64,000 nucleotides of DNA from Bacteroidota bacterium (lineage in GTDB: Bacteria; Bacteroidota; Bacteroidia; Chitinophagales; Chitinophagaceae), in assembly GCA_016868585.1 (NCBI GenBank), contig VGGR01000005.1, positions 38,054-102,053 of the forward strand, written 5' to 3'. Both the position numbers and the translations under genes were made by a program. Positions within the stretch are counted from its first letter, which is position 1; every line of letters begins with the position of its first letter. Shown piece after piece: positions 52,589-61,584 of the stretch. Below the pieces are notes generated by a model, which saw only the letters and a program-made list of their open reading frames with translations, was not told the origin of the DNA and did not search any database.

Positions 52589-55446
52589 TGGACAGCCATC
52601 AATTCTTGTTTCAAAAAAGTGGCTGTATACGTTGTTGTTTTCCTTACCATTTCCTCGGGTGCACCTTGAAAAAGAATGGATCCGCCCCCATCTCCTCCCT
52701 CTGGGCCCAGATCAATGATATGGTCAGCCATTTTGATCACATCCAAATTATGCTCAATAACCAATACGGTATTCCCCCGATCCACTAATTTATTAAGCAC
52801 GTCCATCAAATGACAAATATCTTCAAAATGAAGCCCCGTGGTAGGTTCGTCCAAAATATAAAAGGTTTTTCCTGTGTCCCTTTTTGCTAACTCAGTTGAA
52901 AGCTTTACACGTTGGGCTTCACCTCCGCTCAACGTAGTGGCCGCTTGACCCAACGTTACATATCCCAACCCTACTGCTTCCAAGACTTTAATTTTTCGGT
53001 AGATGTAAGGAATTGTTCGAAAAAACCAAATGGCTTCTTCCACTGTCATATTCAATACATCAGCAATAGATTTTCCTTTGTACCGCACTTCGAGGGTATC
53101 CCGATTGTAACGTTTGCCATTACAACTGGAACAATGTACATATACGTCAGGAAGAAAATTCATTTCAATCACCCGCATGCCCCCACCCTCGCAGGTATTG
53201 CAACGACCGGATCGTACGTTAAAAGAAAATCGACCGGCACCATAGCCCCGTACTTTGCTCTCGGGTAAGTTGGAATACAATGTTCTGATCTCAGTGAAAA
53301 AACCACAGTAGGTGGCGGGATTACTACGCGGTGTTCTGCCAATGGGAGACTGATCGATTTCAATTACTTTATCGATATGTTCCAACCCACTTATTTTTTG
53401 GTAAGGCAGCGGCTGCATCCGGGAATCATAACAATGTTTTGCCAGTAAAGGATACAAGGTTTCGTTGATGAGGGTGGATTTACCTGAACCACTTACACCC
53501 GTAACCACAATCAATTTTCCAAGGGGAAAATCAGCGTTGACCTTTTGCAAATTATTTCCGCTGGCCCCTTGCAAGGATAAAGAGTTCCCATTACCCCTTC
53601 GACGAAGGGTCGGTACAGGTAATTTTAATTTTCCATTTAAGTAACTAGCCGTGATAGTATTCAATTTCAAAAAAGAAGAGGGAGGCCCGGCAGCAACAAT
53701 TTTTCCCCCATGAAATCCTGCACGTGGACCAATATCGATCAAATGATCAGCAGCCATCATGATATCCCTATCATGCTCCACCACAATCACGGTATTTCCT
53801 AAGTCCCTCATTTTTTTCAACGCTTGAATAAGTTGATGATTATCGCGTTGATGTAACCCAATTGAGGGTTCATCCAAAATGTAAGTAATGCCCCTCAACT
53901 GCGATCCGATTTGTGTTGCCAAACGAATTCGTTGTGATTCGCCACCACTTAAACTACGGCTGGGGCGGTTTAATGATAAATAACCCAACCCCACTTGTAA
54001 TAAAAAATCAAGTCGGTCTCGGATCTCTTTTAAAATATCCTTAGCGATGGCATTTTCTTTTTTGGATAAGCGAAGTTCCAATCCGTCAAACCAAGCCGCC
54101 AGGTTATCGAGATTCATGGCACTCAGCGTGGCAATATTTTTTTGATCCACTCTAAACCAATTGCTCTCTTTTCGAAGGCGCATACCTTCACAGGTAGTAC
54201 ACGGCTTCACCTCCATAAAATCTTCAGTCCACGCACGAATATTTTCACTATAGGGGTTGGCAAACCAACGTTGCAATAAGTTTACAACGCCTTCAAAAGG
54301 ACCATTGGGATTAAATGGCAAGTCAGCAAATTCCGTTGCGGTAACCACACCATCCTCATTCCCATACAACAACAGATTTAATTGTTTTTTAGGAAGATCC
54401 CGAATTGGAGTTTTAAAAGAAATCTTGTGCCTTTTGGCCATCTCCTGTGCCTGTCTGAATACCCACGCATCACGCTCTTCACCAAGCGGAACTATCCCCC
54501 CCCCACTAATACTCAGTGAAGTATCAGGAAGAACAGTTTTCATATTTACATGATGACTTATCCCCAGCCCTTTGCAAGCAGGACAGGCTCCGTAAGGAGA
54601 ATTAAATGAAAAGGAATTGGGAGAAGGTTCCTCATAGCTAATGCCGGTATCCTCACACATCATTTGCTTGGAGTACTGCACAATGCCCTGTCCTTCTACC
54701 TCTAAAAACAATAATCCTTTTCCCAATTGTAATCCCTGCTGAACACTTTGGCTCAATCGTGCACGCATCGAAGTCTCCACCGGCAATCGGTCAATGACAA
54801 GTTCTATATCATGGATCACGTATCGGTCAACTTGCATCTTGGCTTGAAAATCTCGCAGGATACCATCCACACGAACCTTTAAGTATCCCTTTTTTCTATA
54901 CTCTTCAAACAGTTCACGATAATGACCTTTTCTTCCACGCACAAGAGGCGCTAATACTGAAATTTTTTTTTCTTCAAAATTTTGAAAAATGGTCTGGACT
55001 ATCTCCTCCTCACTCCATTTGACCATGGGCTTTCCGGTGTTGTAAGAATACGCCCGGCCAATTCTTGCAAAAAGCAAACGTAAAAAATCATAGACTTCTG
55101 TTACGGTTCCAACGGTTGAGCGGGGATTTTTGCTGGTAGTTTTTTGTTCAATGGCAATCACCGGAGAAAGTCCCGTAATTCGATCCACATCCGGTCTCTC
55201 CATATCTCCAACAAATTGGCGCGCATAGGCCCCGAATGTTTCTAAATAACGGCGCTGCCCCTCGGCATAGATGGCATCAAAGGCTAATGAGGATTTTCCT
55301 GAACCACTGATTCCGGTAATCACCACTAACTTATTTTTTGGAATAGCTATATCCAGATTCTTCAGGTTGTGCACACGTGCCCCTGTAACTTCAATAAATT
55401 CCAAGCTATTTTCTGCCGTTGGCTTCTTGCTAATGGTCAGCGCCAT
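52585..55446 (-). CDS. uvrA: excinuclease ABC subunit A
   Basis: A 953-residue DNA-damage sensor with two ABC ATPase modules. Walker A motifs are GISGSGKSSLAFD near residue 47 and GVSGSGKSTLINE near 655; signature motifs RSLSGGESQRIRLA near 500 and TTLSGGEAQRVKL near 845. Zinc modules are seen as CPACKGLG with CTTCEGMRL in the first half and CNTCEGGG with CSSCNGKRYN near residue 760. It scans DNA with UvrB in nucleotide excision repair. uvrB and uvrC are not in the window. No LexA box is obvious upstream. Confidence 0.97.
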   Translation of the reverse strand: MALTISKKPTAENSLEFIEVTGARVHNLKNLDIAIPKNKLVVITGISGSGKSSLAFDAIYAEGQRRYLETFGAYARQFVGDMERPDVDRITGLSPVIAIEQKTTSKNPRSTVGTVTEVYDFLRLLFARIGRAYSYNTGKPMVKWSEEEIVQTIFQNFEEKKISVLAPLVRGRKGHYRELFEEYRKKGYLKVRVDGILRDFQAKMQVDRYVIHDIELVIDRLPVETSMRARLSQSVQQGLQLGKGLLFLEVEGQGIVQYSKQMMCEDTGISYEEPSPNSFSFNSPYGACPACKGLGISHHVNMKTVLPDTSLSISGGGIVPLGEERDAWVFRQAQEMAKRHKISFKTPIRDLPKKQLNLLLYGNEDGVVTATEFADLPFNPNGPFEGVVNLLQRWFANPYSENIRAWTEDFMEVKPCTTCEGMRLRKESNWFRVDQKNIATLSAMNLDNLAAWFDGLELRLSKKENAIAKDILKEIRDRLDFLLQVGLGYLSLNRPSRSLSGGESQRIRLATQIGSQLRGITYILDEPSIGLHQRDNHQLIQALKKMRDLGNTVIVVEHDRDIMMAADHLIDIGPRAGFHGGKIVAAGPPSSFLKLNTITASYLNGKLKLPVPTLRRRGNGNSLSLQGASGNNLQKVNADFPLGKLIVVTGVSGSGKSTLINETLYPLLAKHCYDSRMQPLPYQKISGLEHIDKVIEIDQSPIGRTPRSNPATYCGFFTEIRTLYSNLPESKVRGYGAGRFSFNVRSGRCNTCEGGGMRVIEMNFLPDVYVHCSSCNGKRYNRDTLEVRYKGKSIADVLNMTVEEAIWFFRTIPYIYRKIKVLEAVGLGYVTLGQAATTLSGGEAQRVKLSTELAKRDTGKTFYILDEPTTGLHFEDICHLMDVLNKLVDRGNTVLVIEHNLDVIKMADHIIDLGPEGGDGGGSILFQGAPEEMVRKTTTYTATFLKQELMAVH

Positions 55447-55465
55447 AAGGGGTTAAAGATACACG

Positions 55466-57406
55466 CTAACGGGCAGGTGGCAGAAGTTGATTACCAATAA
55501 GCCGGTTGTGGTATTGTTGAATATAGGCCTTTAGCCGATTATCCATATTTAGGACACGTTGCTTTTCTTGAGCGGCCAGGTTTTTATGTAATTGCGGATC
55601 ATTAATAAAGTCAAAGAGGGCATTTTTTCCATTTTCATTTTGCTGGTACAAATACTGATTTTGAATCAACTGAAAGCCGCCATAGTAATTAACCACCCAA
55701 TTTTCAGGTTGTGGAGCAAATACGTTTTTCCCAAAAGAAAATACAGTGCCTTGGTAGCCCAGATAACCCAATACGGAGGGCATGATATCTGTTTGTTGAA
55801 TATTCCCTGGCAAAAATGCTTTCAGACTATCTGAGGGGTGATAGAAAAAAATAGGGATAGCCATATTACCCCAGGCAGTTTGATAGGAAGGATGATGAGA
55901 GATAGAAGCATGATCGGCGGTGATCACAAACAAGGTTCTTCGAAACCATGGTTTAGTCCTAATTTTTTCAAAAAACTTTTTCAATGCATGGTCCGTGTAA
56001 CCCGTAACCTCCCGAATAGGATGCTCGCCTTTTGGAAATACCCCCTTATACTTTGCAGGTACCTGAAATGGCTCATGCGAGGAAACGGTGAATATTGTTG
56101 ATTGAAAAGGTTCAGGGAAACTATCCAACTGACTGGCAAAAAATTGTAAAAAGGGTTCATCCCAAATACCCCAGGTCCCATCAAAGTCCTGATCATTGCC
56201 ATATTGGTCCTTTCCATAATAATGTTCTACTCCCAGTAAATTCACAAAAGCCTTGAATCCCATGGAACCGTTGGGGGCGCCATGAAAAAAAGAAGTGTGA
56301 TACCCCTTCTCTTTTAATAGTTGCGGAAGGCTTTGCAACTGATTTGAAACATAAGGCGTGAGAACAAAAGGCAATTCTCCGGAAGAAATGCTGGCTAATA
56401 CGGCCGGCAGCGCATCAATAGACTTTCGCCCGGCAGCAAATCCATTTTCCACCACATAGCTCTTGGCGAGCAAGGAATCTAAAAATGGGGTGTACCCCTT
56501 ATAGGTGCCATTATTTAGTCCACGATTAAAAAATCCAATGGATTCCCGGCCAAAACTCTCTAACATTAAGATCACCACATTTTCGGCCCTGAATGTATGG
56601 GCTGGGTTTAGTTGGATGATTGGCGAATAAATATCCGTTAATTGTTTAGCGGAGAAGTAATGATCCTCCTTGTAAAACTGCTGTCGGATAGTGCGTAGTA
56701 TACAAAAGGGAGTATTCAACACCAATGGAATATTACCAGGATTCTTTACATATTGCCCGGCATTACTCATAGTGATTGGGCGTGTGGAATACCGCCAATC
56801 ACCCCGAATGCCTCCCACCAATAAAAAAGGAAAAAGCAATAACATTCCCAAGGACCCCGTATAAAAATAGTTAGGCCGAAAAATGGCTGGCGGATTTACC
56901 GAAACACGATTGTAGCCAACCACCAACAACCAGAAAAAAATAAGAAATACAGGGAGGAAATACCAATAATGCCAGGCAGCCGTTGTTAAGATGGTACCGA
57001 GGTTATCTTCATGGGAAAATTCCCGCACTACTGATGCGGTTGTACGACGCAACGTAAAAGGGAAGTAAACCATATCCACGCAGCTCACCAATAAGGCTAA
57101 TCCATTGGTAAAGAAGAATAGCCCCCGAGTAAACCGCTGAAATGACTGCTGATATCGAGCTCGGAGCGGAGCCGTTTGCAAAATGATATAAAGCGAGTTA
57201 ACATAGCAAACAGCGGCAATATCAAAGCGAAGCCCACCCCACATGATGTTACCCCAATCAGTCATTGAAAAAACCTGAAATGAACCTTGGTTAAAAAAAT
57301 AAAAAATAAAACGAGTAACCCACAATAACGCCAACGCCCAGCTAACCCGCACAACAATAGCGACGTATTGGTTAAGCTGTATCTTATTTTGCACGATCTT
57401 GCTCAT
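55466..57406 (-). CDS. LTA synthase-family membrane sulfatase/phosphotransferase (paralogue 2)
   Basis: A 646-residue inner-membrane protein: five N-terminal transmembrane segments (to about residue 200) and a periplasmic sulfatase-fold domain with the first metal ligand in VVILMLESFGRESIGF near residue 277, the nucleophile region GYTPFLDSL, and the later FVITADHASIS near 500. It is paralogous to the protein at 30207-32189. The likely reaction is transfer of phosphoglycerol or phosphoethanolamine to an envelope acceptor. Which acceptor is unknown. Its start lies 60 nt from the divergent tlpA-like start. Confidence 0.82.
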   Translation of the reverse strand: MSKIVQNKIQLNQYVAIVVRVSWALALLWVTRFIFYFFNQGSFQVFSMTDWGNIMWGGLRFDIAAVCYVNSLYIILQTAPLRARYQQSFQRFTRGLFFFTNGLALLVSCVDMVYFPFTLRRTTASVVREFSHEDNLGTILTTAAWHYWYFLPVFLIFFWLLVVGYNRVSVNPPAIFRPNYFYTGSLGMLLLFPFLLVGGIRGDWRYSTRPITMSNAGQYVKNPGNIPLVLNTPFCILRTIRQQFYKEDHYFSAKQLTDIYSPIIQLNPAHTFRAENVVILMLESFGRESIGFFNRGLNNGTYKGYTPFLDSLLAKSYVVENGFAAGRKSIDALPAVLASISSGELPFVLTPYVSNQLQSLPQLLKEKGYHTSFFHGAPNGSMGFKAFVNLLGVEHYYGKDQYGNDQDFDGTWGIWDEPFLQFFASQLDSFPEPFQSTIFTVSSHEPFQVPAKYKGVFPKGEHPIREVTGYTDHALKKFFEKIRTKPWFRRTLFVITADHASISHHPSYQTAWGNMAIPIFFYHPSDSLKAFLPGNIQQTDIMPSVLGYLGYQGTVFSFGKNVFAPQPENWVVNYYGGFQLIQNQYLYQQNENGKNALFDFINDPQLHKNLAAQEKQRVLNMDNRLKAYIQQYHNRLIGNQLLPPAR

Positions 57407-57466
57407 CCGGGTGCTAAAATTACGTTTAAGTTAAGACCTAGTCTGCTATATTCGCATAAACAATCA

Positions 57467-57946
57467 ATGATGCGCTCATTGCTGCTTATACTCCTGTTTA
57501 GCCCATTGAGTCTTCTGGCACAAGAAAAACTTCCAGCAGTTGTCATTAAATCCATTGCCGGAAAAGAGGTAAATACAGAAAGCTTTCAATATAATGAGGT
57601 CCCTTTAGTGATCAGTTTTTGGGCAACCTGGTGCAAACCTTGCTTGCAAGAATTAGATGCATTCAATGAACTCACGGAAACATGGAAAAAAGAAACACCC
57701 GCACGCATCATTGCCATTTCCATTGATGATAGCCGCACTGCAGCCGGGATCAAAAAAACAGCGGGATTGCACGACTGGAGTTTTGAAGTTTTTTGGGACC
57801 AAAATCAAGATCTCAAACGAGCACTCAATATTTCATTAATTCCACACACATTAGTTATTGACAAAAAAGGAATGATCCTTAAACGATATACCGCCTATGT
57901 TCCCGGCAATGAGGATAACATATTGGCATTACTCAAAACATTGTAA
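57467..57946 (+). CDS. TlpA-family periplasmic thioredoxin-like protein
   Basis: A 159-residue exported thioredoxin-fold protein. The start at 57467 gives a signal peptide (SLLLILLFSPLSLLAQ). The active site is FWATWCKPCLQELD near residue 47, and LIPHTLVIDKKG near 127 has the cis-proline. Periplasmic TlpA proteins supply reductant for cytochrome c maturation or repair. It is followed after one base by the DUF6029 gene, so the two form an operon and may act together. Confidence 0.82.
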   Translation: MMRSLLLILLFSPLSLLAQEKLPAVVIKSIAGKEVNTESFQYNEVPLVISFWATWCKPCLQELDAFNELTETWKKETPARIIAISIDDSRTAAGIKKTAGLHDWSFEVFWDQNQDLKRALNISLIPHTLVIDKKGMILKRYTAYVPGNEDNILALLKTL

Positions 57947-57947
57947 G

Positions 57948-59561
57948 ATGCGAGTACTCCTTTCTTCTGTCCTACTCTCCCTAAGTTTTTCCGGTTTTAC
58001 GCAAGGAAAAAGTTTTTTCAAAGAAAGTAAACTAAATGGGAGTCTTGAAACCAATAATCAGTATTATCTGGATAACAAGCGAGGAAATATTCTGGCACCA
58101 GCAAATAGATTTGCATCCAATACTTACCTGACTGCCAACTACCAATACAGAGGCTTTCGGGCCGGCATCCAATTTGAAGGGTACAACCCGGCCCTACAGG
58201 GATTCCCTACCCGCTACGAGGGGAATAAGTTGGTTCGCCGGTTTATCCGCTACACCAACAAAAAAATTGACGTTCATCTTGGTAACTTTTTTGAACAATT
58301 TGGGAACGGGTTAATCTTCAGAGCTTTTGAGGAAAGAAGTTTAGGATTAGATAACAATATTGATGGAGTGGGGATTCGTTTTACACCCGTAAAATCTTTA
58401 AAAATTAAAGCAATTGCAGGACGCCCTCGCATCTTTATGGAAAGATCACCCGGTGAAGTAATGGGTGGTGATATAGAATGGTCTCCCCTGAATCGGGAAG
58501 GAAATGGAAAAACGCAGCTGTTGCAATTGGGTGCCAGCTATGTAAAACGATTTATGCGTTATTATGGCGCCGATCCTAATTTTCCGCAACAGGTAAATGC
58601 CTTTGCTGCCCGATTTAACGGGGAATACAATTCCATCAATTTTGCGGGAGAATGGGTCCACAAGTCCATTGAAGCTAACTTTCCAAATGACTTCATCAAA
58701 AAGAAGGGGTTAATACTTTTTCTTAAAACAGGTTGGCAGGATCCTGCTAACAGAATGGGAGCGCAAGTTCAATTTCGCAGGTTGGAGAATGCAGACTACA
58801 AAGGAAATTTCAATTCCAGCGATGCCGTAGCCTCAATCAACTATACGCCTGCGCTTACCCGACAACATACCAACCTATTAGCAAATATTTATCCGCACGC
58901 CATTCAACCCATTGGTGAAATAGGCGGCATGGCTGACCTTTTTATTCGTTTCAAAAAAAATACACCCTTGGGTGGTAAATATGGAACAAGGGTAGACCTT
59001 AACTATTCCAATTATCATGCATTAGATAGCGCCCGTGTAACAACCGGAGAAGGGTTCATCAGTAAAAAAATCATAGCATTTGGTAAAACCAAATTGTTCA
59101 GAGACCTCAATTTGATCATTGATAAAAGATGGACTAAAGACTACAAGACACTACTCACATTTATTAACCTTTTTTACAATCGGACTATTTTACAAGGAGG
59201 ACCCTATGGTGAGGTACGCGCCACCCTCGTAATAACTGATCATTATATTAAAATCAAGAAAAAACACCAGTTAAGAATTAATGCCGAGCATATGTGGGTA
59301 AATGGTGATGAGCAAAACTGGGCAGGTCTGTTAACCGAGTGGAGTTTCCCAAATGGACTATCGTTATTTGTAAGCGATATGACCAATTACCAGACCTACA
59401 AAATGCACTATTACAATATTGGATTTGCCCTCTCCAAAAATAAACAGCGGATCCAGCTAAGCGCAGGTCAGCAAAGAGCCGGCTTACTCTGTGTGGGAGG
59501 TATTTGCCGCTTTGTTCCCTCTTACAATGGCTTTAGCTTGAACTATACACTAAACTTCTAA
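57948..59561 (+). CDS. DUF6029 family outer-membrane beta-barrel-like protein
   Basis: A 537-residue exported protein with a signal peptide (VLLSSVLLSLSFSGFTQ). The rest is a long series of amphipathic strands such as GNLYEFR-like LGNFFEQFGNGLIFRAFEER near residue 120 and a C-terminus FSLNYTLNF ending in Phe, which fits an outer-membrane barrel. It matches the DUF6029 family, of unknown function, often next to a TlpA thioredoxin in Bacteroidota. It starts one base after the tlpA-like stop. The pairing suggests that the thioredoxin acts on this barrel or on its partner. Confidence 0.72.
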   Translation: MRVLLSSVLLSLSFSGFTQGKSFFKESKLNGSLETNNQYYLDNKRGNILAPANRFASNTYLTANYQYRGFRAGIQFEGYNPALQGFPTRYEGNKLVRRFIRYTNKKIDVHLGNFFEQFGNGLIFRAFEERSLGLDNNIDGVGIRFTPVKSLKIKAIAGRPRIFMERSPGEVMGGDIEWSPLNREGNGKTQLLQLGASYVKRFMRYYGADPNFPQQVNAFAARFNGEYNSINFAGEWVHKSIEANFPNDFIKKKGLILFLKTGWQDPANRMGAQVQFRRLENADYKGNFNSSDAVASINYTPALTRQHTNLLANIYPHAIQPIGEIGGMADLFIRFKKNTPLGGKYGTRVDLNYSNYHALDSARVTTGEGFISKKIIAFGKTKLFRDLNLIIDKRWTKDYKTLLTFINLFYNRTILQGGPYGEVRATLVITDHYIKIKKKHQLRINAEHMWVNGDEQNWAGLLTEWSFPNGLSLFVSDMTNYQTYKMHYYNIGFALSKNKQRIQLSAGQQRAGLLCVGGICRFVPSYNGFSLNYTLNF

Positions 59562-59572
59562 CCCTTTCTCCC

Positions 59573-60442
59573 TTAAAAGCTCTGTGTTTGGCCAATAATA
59601 ACTGACTGCGCATTGAGCACCTGCGTGCTGGCATTAGATCCAGTGTCATTGATCACCAATGCAACTATTTTACCTTTTCCAGTTGGGATTCCTGTAACGC
59701 TGACGATTGTATTGTTCACATATTGACCACCCAGCCCAGTGTTGGCAACCGGGATCGCATCTCCCTCCAAACTAGCCGTGATGGAACGTCTGAAAACACC
59801 ATTATGGGTATAGTTTGGAATTGGATTACCGGCGGAATAATAAGGATGCGTTTGGTATGAGCTATTGCCCGCCAAATAATTTACTTGGTTATATTTCAAC
59901 CCATCTTCGATTAACATCAACACCAGTTTCACGTTTTTCTTACTGAAATCACTTCCAAATTTTACAGTAGTGTTTAATGCGCAATCAGTTCCTGTAACCG
60001 TGGTTTCGAGCTTAATGCCTACGTAAGATTCAGCCGCCACAGCAAAATCAATATTGCTGGCCAAGGTAGAGGAGCTAACCACCGTTTGACGATTAACGAG
60101 TCCGGTTGGGAAAGCATTGATTCCATAGCGATTCATGAGTGAAAGGAAAGTATTTGAGTGATACGGATCAAACTGACCTCCTGTAGGGCCATAATGCATT
60201 CCAACAAAGATCAGTTTGGAGCCATGCTGTTGTTGCTTTTGCTCCAGGGTGTAGCTCATAAGCGGACACCATCCACACCAGGTACCGGTAAAATCCTCGA
60301 CATAGGCTTTCCGGGTATAGGTAGTAACCGTGGGGTTGGTTCCCCCTCCACCGGGCGTGTCTTCCTTTTTTTTCTTACAGCCGGTTGAAAAAAGGGCAAA
60401 TCCAAGTGCCAGCACTGGCAGGATAAAGCGCATTGATTTCAT
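59573..60442 (-). CDS. Omp28-related lipoprotein with a thioredoxin-like CxxC
   Basis: A 289-residue lipoprotein. The ATG at 60442 is chosen because a lipoprotein signal follows, with lipobox cysteine in LFSTGCKKKK. After a glycine-rich linker the mature domain begins YVEDFTGTWCGWCPLM, a thioredoxin-like CxxC motif, and continues with FPTGLVNRQTV. This is the Omp28-related family first described in Porphyromonas; several members are TlpA-like. Its function is unknown. It lies 10 nt after the alkD-like stop on the same strand and converges with the DUF6029 gene. Confidence 0.78.
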   Translation of the reverse strand: MKSMRFILPVLALGFALFSTGCKKKKEDTPGGGGTNPTVTTYTRKAYVEDFTGTWCGWCPLMSYTLEQKQQQHGSKLIFVGMHYGPTGGQFDPYHSNTFLSLMNRYGINAFPTGLVNRQTVVSSSTLASNIDFAVAAESYVGIKLETTVTGTDCALNTTVKFGSDFSKKNVKLVLMLIEDGLKYNQVNYLAGNSSYQTHPYYSAGNPIPNYTHNGVFRRSITASLEGDAIPVANTGLGGQYVNNTIVSVTGIPTGKGKIVALVINDTGSNASTQVLNAQSVIIGQTQSF

Positions 60443-60452
60443 GTAGTCGGTT

Positions 60453-61184
60453 TTAACCCTTAAATGTATGATTTTTTGCATTCAAGTAATATTTTCTTTT
60501 AGATTCGGTCATTTTTTCAATGGCGTAGCGCAGCATAGTCCTGGGCATTACCGAGGCCTGATGATGTAAGAAGGTCTCAATGGGTCCCGGGTTTACTTTC
60601 CAGGCCTCCCGAAGCATCCAACCTATGGCCTTGTGCATTAGATCATGTGCATGGAATAATAGTTTTTCGCTAAGCTTCAGGATATCCGCAAAATCGTTTT
60701 TTTTAATGAAATGCAAAGTAGCTATTACGGCTACCCTATTTTCCCAAAGATTTTTGGAATCTGCCAGCTTATAGAGAATATTCCGCTTCTTATCTTCTAA
60801 CCAAGGTCCCAAAATTTTGTAGGCAGTTGAATCAACAAGGTCCCAATTGTTTACATATTGAATTTCTTTCAAGTAAAGATTTACATACAACTCACCTGCA
60901 CCCTTTTTTTGAGCATGCTCGAATAAATGTGTCAAAATAAAAAGCGCCGTTAATCGCTCCTCGTGATAACGGGACTTCAATAACTCACTCACTGAAACTG
61001 CATCCGATTGCAAATAATATTTTTTTGCAATCACCCGTTGATCAGGAACACTAACTCCATGAAAAATGTCTCCCTCGGCATACTCACCTTTGCCAGTTTT
61101 AAAAACCCGAGCCATGACCTGGGCTCTTCCCTTTGATGCCCTGGACTTTAAAGACTTTATTATTTGAGCGTTAACAGCAACCAT
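60453..61184 (-). CDS. AlkD-like DNA alkylation repair protein
   Basis: A 243-residue all-helical HEAT-like repeat protein of the AlkD DNA-glycosylase family. Recognisable features are DIFHGVSVPDQRVIAKKY near residue 38, YVNNWDLVDSTAYKILG near 110 with the aspartate that positions the flipped-out lesion, and LWENRVAVIATLHFIKKN near 145. AlkD-type enzymes remove bulky N3- and N7-alkyl purines without base flipping. It probably shares a transcript with the Omp28-like gene and lies downstream of tRNA-Pro on the same strand. Confidence 0.9.
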   Translation of the reverse strand: MVAVNAQIIKSLKSRASKGRAQVMARVFKTGKGEYAEGDIFHGVSVPDQRVIAKKYYLQSDAVSVSELLKSRYHEERLTALFILTHLFEHAQKKGAGELYVNLYLKEIQYVNNWDLVDSTAYKILGPWLEDKKRNILYKLADSKNLWENRVAVIATLHFIKKNDFADILKLSEKLLFHAHDLMHKAIGWMLREAWKVNPGPIETFLHHQASVMPRTMLRYAIEKMTESKRKYYLNAKNHTFKG

Positions 61185-61359
61185 GAATCTAAAGTAAAGG
61201 ATTACTTTCAGTGATCCTAAGGGAGTGGAGGAGACAACAAAATCAAGACTTGCAGCCTTCGGCTGTTACGGGCTTTTTCTTTTTCAGCTCTTGCAAGCAA
61301 GCTTGCAACGCTTCAAAACAAAAAAGCCCTGGCCTAAAAGCCAAGGCTTGATTTTGTTG
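61185..61359. repeat. palindrome-rich spacer between alkD and tRNA-Pro
   Basis: ACAACAAAATCAAG (61234-61247) recurs as a perfect 14-bp inverted copy at 61347-61360, directly against the tRNA-Pro 3' end. Between the arms lie GCAGCCTTCGGCTGT, the palindrome GCAAGCTTGC and the tRNA terminator hairpin. The whole 127-base segment can therefore fold into a compound cruciform. The alkD promoter must also lie here, but no TAnnTTTG was found. Confidence 0.6.
61314..61348 (-). terminator. Rho-independent terminator after tRNA-Pro
   Basis: On the minus strand AGCCTTGGC and GCCAGGGCT form a 9-bp stem (one G-U pair, 6-nt loop), followed by TTTTTTGTTTT. It begins about 12 nt after the tRNA 3' end. Confidence 0.8.
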
Positions 61360-61433
61360 TCGGGAGGACAGGATTCGAACCTGCGACCCCCTGGTCCCAA
61401 ACCAGGTATTCTACCGGGCTGAACTACCTCCCG
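61360..61433 (-). tRNA. tRNA-Pro (anticodon UGG)
   Basis: Read on the minus strand: acceptor CGGGAGG pairs with CCTCCCG, D-arm follows, anticodon stem CCTGG/CCAGG with loop TTTGGGA gives anticodon TGG, T-arm holds GGTTCGAATCC. The discriminator base is A, and CCA is not encoded. Confidence 0.96.
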
Positions 61434-61584
61434 CCCATCCATTTCAGAAAGGGTTGCAAATATAGGAAATACTGACTTATTCTCAGGACAGATTCCGGGC
61501 CAATATAATAATATGTCAATCTGTCAAGCCTCTGGCATCTGGAACAATACTTGCAGCATAGGATAAAACACAAAACCAAGTCCC

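Noticed and set aside
61434..61584. CIRCE-type operator before htpG
   Set aside because: No TTAGCACTC inverted repeat is present.
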